From NCBI GenBank assembly GCA_963709155.1, contig CAVPVD010000005.1:434001-498000 (forward strand): 64,000 nucleotides of DNA. Direction: 5' to 3'. This document shows, one piece after another, positions 62,281-64,000 of the stretch. The stretch is from Bog-159 sp963709155. GTDB lineage: Bacteria; Acidobacteriota; Terriglobia; Bryobacterales; Bryobacteraceae. Under the pieces are notes generated by a model. It ran no database searches. It had not been told where the DNA came from and was given only the letters and a program-made list of their open reading frames with translations. Every line of letters starts with the position of its first letter. Position 1 is the stretch's first letter. Position numbers and translations under genes: made by a program.

Positions 62281-62397
62281 TCATCGCCGCTCGAGCACGC
62301 GGATCACTCCGGCAAGGCACAAGCGCGCCACCCAGAATGCCAGCGGGAAGGTCATCCCCACCATCAATAGCGAAGCTAAGGAACCAAAGTCGTTCAT
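62281..62397 (-). CDS. 38-residue single-helix membrane protein
   Basis: A short frame starting at ATG 62397 with AAGGAG 8 nt upstream. It encodes 'MNDFGSLASLLMVGMTFPLA' and 'FWVARLCLAGVIRVLERR': one hydrophobic helix and a basic C-terminal end. It begins 13 bp after the L,D-transpeptidase stop on the same strand, so it is probably co-transcribed. It is not recognised; support comes from the ribosome site and the membrane-helix pattern. Confidence 0.55.
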   Translation of the reverse strand: MNDFGSLASLLMVGMTFPLAFWVARLCLAGVIRVLERR

Positions 62398-62410
62398 AAG
62401 GGATTCTCCT

Positions 62411-62980
62411 TCACTGGCCGCCAGATGTCTCTGCTCCGGTCGAAACGCCACTCGATACAGCTTTAGCTACTGCAATTGGCGAGCCAAATATGCGGGCAAC
62501 CTCGTCCGTCCGCTCCGCGTACAGCTCCACGGGGTCGCCAACCTGCACCAGTTCGAATAACTCCTCCACGTCGGAATTGCGCATACGGATGCAGCCATGC
62601 GATGCAGGCCGGCCGATCGAGCGCGGATTGCTTGTGCCGTGTATGCCGTAGCCTCTGCGGCTCAGCCCGATCCAACGCGGGCCGAGAGGGTTGGTCTTGC
62701 CCGGCGGCACCACCTTGCCCGGCCCATACCAGGTGGGGTGCGAGATCCGCGCGGCCACCGTAAAGCTGCCCGCGGGGCTGGGCGTGGCTGCCGCGCCCAC
62801 CGCGACTGGAAATATTTTCACGGTCCTGCCATCTTCTACCAGCGCCAGTTCGCGATCCGGAATGCTGACCACGATGCGCCGCGCCACCGGTCGCGTCTCC
62901 TGCGCCAGCGCCTCGCTGGTCGCCACCAACATCGCCGCCATCGCGCGAAAGTATTTCAATTGCCACCGCGTATCCCGCAT
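62411..62980 (-). CDS. L,D-transpeptidase (YkuD domain)
   Basis: Exported enzyme of 189 residues, forming 3-3 peptidoglycan cross-links or linking lipoprotein to the wall. A short signal ('MAAMLVATSEALAQ') is followed by 'IVVSIPDRELALVEDGRTVK' and the YkuD catalytic motif 'IHGTSNPRSIGRPASHGCIR' with Cys and His. ATG 62980 is chosen; an open frame to 63100 gives no better signal. It is followed by a small membrane protein. Confidence 0.92.
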   Translation of the reverse strand: MRDTRWQLKYFRAMAAMLVATSEALAQETRPVARRIVVSIPDRELALVEDGRTVKIFPVAVGAAATPSPAGSFTVAARISHPTWYGPGKVVPPGKTNPLGPRWIGLSRRGYGIHGTSNPRSIGRPASHGCIRMRNSDVEELFELVQVGDPVELYAERTDEVARIFGSPIAVAKAVSSGVSTGAETSGGQ

Positions 62981-63117
62981 CTGATTGCCTCTCACGCCGT
63001 GACGAAATGCAGCGCGCATGCCAGCGCTATGCCGCTCATTCCACATGCGGCGGGCAGCGGCTTTGTGTCCGCGCGGACACGGCGCGGGCCGCGGCCCCAC
63101 GCTAAAATAGACCTCGG

Positions 63118-64000
63118 ATGGAAAACAAGGAGATCGCCCGTGTCCTCTGGGAAACCGCCGATCTGATGGAAATCGCCGGCGAAGATTCGTTCCGCATCCG
63201 CAGCTATCGCAACGGCGCCACCGCGGTCGAAGGCCATCCCGAGCGGATCGAGGACATCCTGAAGGACCCGGAGCGCAAGGTCACCGATATCCCCGGCATC
63301 GGCAAGGGACTGGCGTTCGTGCTTGAAGAACTCGTGGCCCGCGGTTCCTGCGAGCGCCGCGATCTGCTATTGCAGAAGTTCCCGCCGGGCGCGCTCGAAT
63401 TCTTGAAGATCCAGGGCCTCGGGCCGAAGAGCATCGCCCTGCTGTTCGAACATTATAAGGTTGGCACGATCGATGAACTGGAGCGGCTGTGCCGGGAGCA
63501 GAAGCTGCGCGTGTTGCCGCGCATGGGCGCCAAACTGGAAGAGAAGGTGCTCAAGTCTATCGCGCAATACCGCCAGCGCACGGGACGCTACCTGCTGAGC
63601 TATGCCGAGGACATGGCGCGCGAGCTCACCACCTACCTGAACGAGATACCCGGGATCGAGCAGATTACGCCCGCCGGCAGCCTCCGCCGCGGACGGGAGA
63701 CGGTGGGCGATCTCGACCTGCTGGTTACCGGTCCGGCCGCCGCGGAGGTACTCGAACGCTTCGTGAGATTCCCCAGGGTGGAGCAACTGCTGGCCCGCGG
63801 CGAGAATAAAGCCAGCGCCACCGTCGGCCGCGAAGGCCTGCAGGTGGACCTGCGCGCCCTGCCCCGCGAGAGCTTCGGCGCGGCGCTTCAGTATTTCACC
63901 GGCAGTAAGGACCACAACGTGGCGGTCCGCACGCGCGCCGTGAAGATGGGATTCAAGCTCAGCGAGTACGGCCTGTTTCGCAGCGCGGACGACACCAGGG
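63118..64000 (+). CDS. polX: PolX-type DNA polymerase/3'-5' exonuclease, N-terminal part (cut by window end)
   Basis: The frame is open from ATG 63118 to the window edge (294 codons). The polymerase-beta-type 8-kDa domain ('NKEIARVLWETADLMEIAGE', 'SFRIRSYRNGATAVEG', 'DIPGIGKGLAFVLEEL') with HhH motifs is followed by the palm: 'TPAGSLRRGRETVGDLDLLV' has the GS and DxD catalytic acids, and 'LQVDLRALP' the third. The C-terminal PHP domain would lie beyond the window. It takes part in gap-filling base-excision repair. Confidence 0.93.
   Translation, partial: MENKEIARVLWETADLMEIAGEDSFRIRSYRNGATAVEGHPERIEDILKDPERKVTDIPGIGKGLAFVLEELVARGSCERRDLLLQKFPPGALEFLKIQGLGPKSIALLFEHYKVGTIDELERLCREQKLRVLPRMGAKLEEKVLKSIAQYRQRTGRYLLSYAEDMARELTTYLNEIPGIEQITPAGSLRRGRETVGDLDLLVTGPAAAEVLERFVRFPRVEQLLARGENKASATVGREGLQVDLRALPRESFGAALQYFTGSKDHNVAVRTRAVKMGFKLSEYGLFRSADDTR

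Noticed and set aside
1..64000. CRISPR arrays, rRNA genes and replication origins
   Set aside because: No regularly spaced identical repeats, rRNA signatures or DnaA-box clusters were seen. The phased TCAACA boxes are too short and close to be a CRISPR array.

Overview
The window looks like a chromosomal segment of a GC-rich acidobacterium of the Bryobacterales/Solibacter type. The inference rests on families typical of that phylum: a duplicated orphan ABC permease (ADOP), a VWFA-related secreted protein, a GloVer-repeat protein, a carboxypeptidase-regulatory-domain TonB receptor, and an alternative complex III plus caa3 oxidase locus. Genes lie on both strands in short operons, mostly tightly packed.

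Layout. 0-14 kb: envelope and housekeeping genes (ADOP permease, M13 peptidase, tannase-like esterase, the tsaE-nnr-PP2C operon, an S53 peptidase, a GloVer-repeat protein). 14-18 kb: a LytTR response regulator divergent from an inositol-1-phosphate synthase operon with a foldable leader and a TTG start. 18.2-20 kb: an accessory patch with a hairpin cluster, an ISL3 transposase relic, a ParD/PIN toxin-antitoxin pair and a decayed integrase. 20-38.5 kb: Fpg-like glycosylase, TonB receptor, NUDIX, fused TrpEG, sugar isomerase, PEP-CTERM protein, enoyl-CoA hydratase, ASCH protein, frataxin (CyaY), APC permease, YchF, MoxR, a Kbl-type synthase, an unrecognised Myb-like/zinc-ribbon protein and a LarA-like protein. 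38.6-39.8 kb: a membrane protein and TetR pair under a near-consensus promoter flanked by three copies of one palindrome.

41.2-53.6 kb is the energy core: actABCDEF, a small membrane protein, a SCO copper chaperone and coxBACD. These would form a quinol:cytochrome c oxidoreductase feeding a caa3 cytochrome oxidase. As written, subunit I carries a one-base insertion near its 3' end that replaces its last membrane segment.

53.6-59.8 kb looks like a decayed element at tRNA-Arg(UCU). The intact tRNA is at the left end and a 49-nt copy of its 3' part is at the right end. A 72-bp repeat near each end carries TCAACA boxes spaced exactly 10 bp apart. Inside are a histidine kinase relic, an AbrB/PIN module, a MazF relic, a truncated SDR gene, an RsbRD-type histidine kinase and a stand-alone CheB-like protein; no integrase remains. 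60-64 kb: a Phd/PIN module with its own promoter, a VWFA-related protein, an L,D-transpeptidase with a 38-residue membrane protein downstream, and the start of polX.

The most notable observations are the coxA frameshift, the phased hexamer arrays at the tRNA-Arg element, the triple operator of the TetR pair, the inositol synthase leader, and the orphan kinase/CheB pair. All family calls come from reading motifs; no database search was run.
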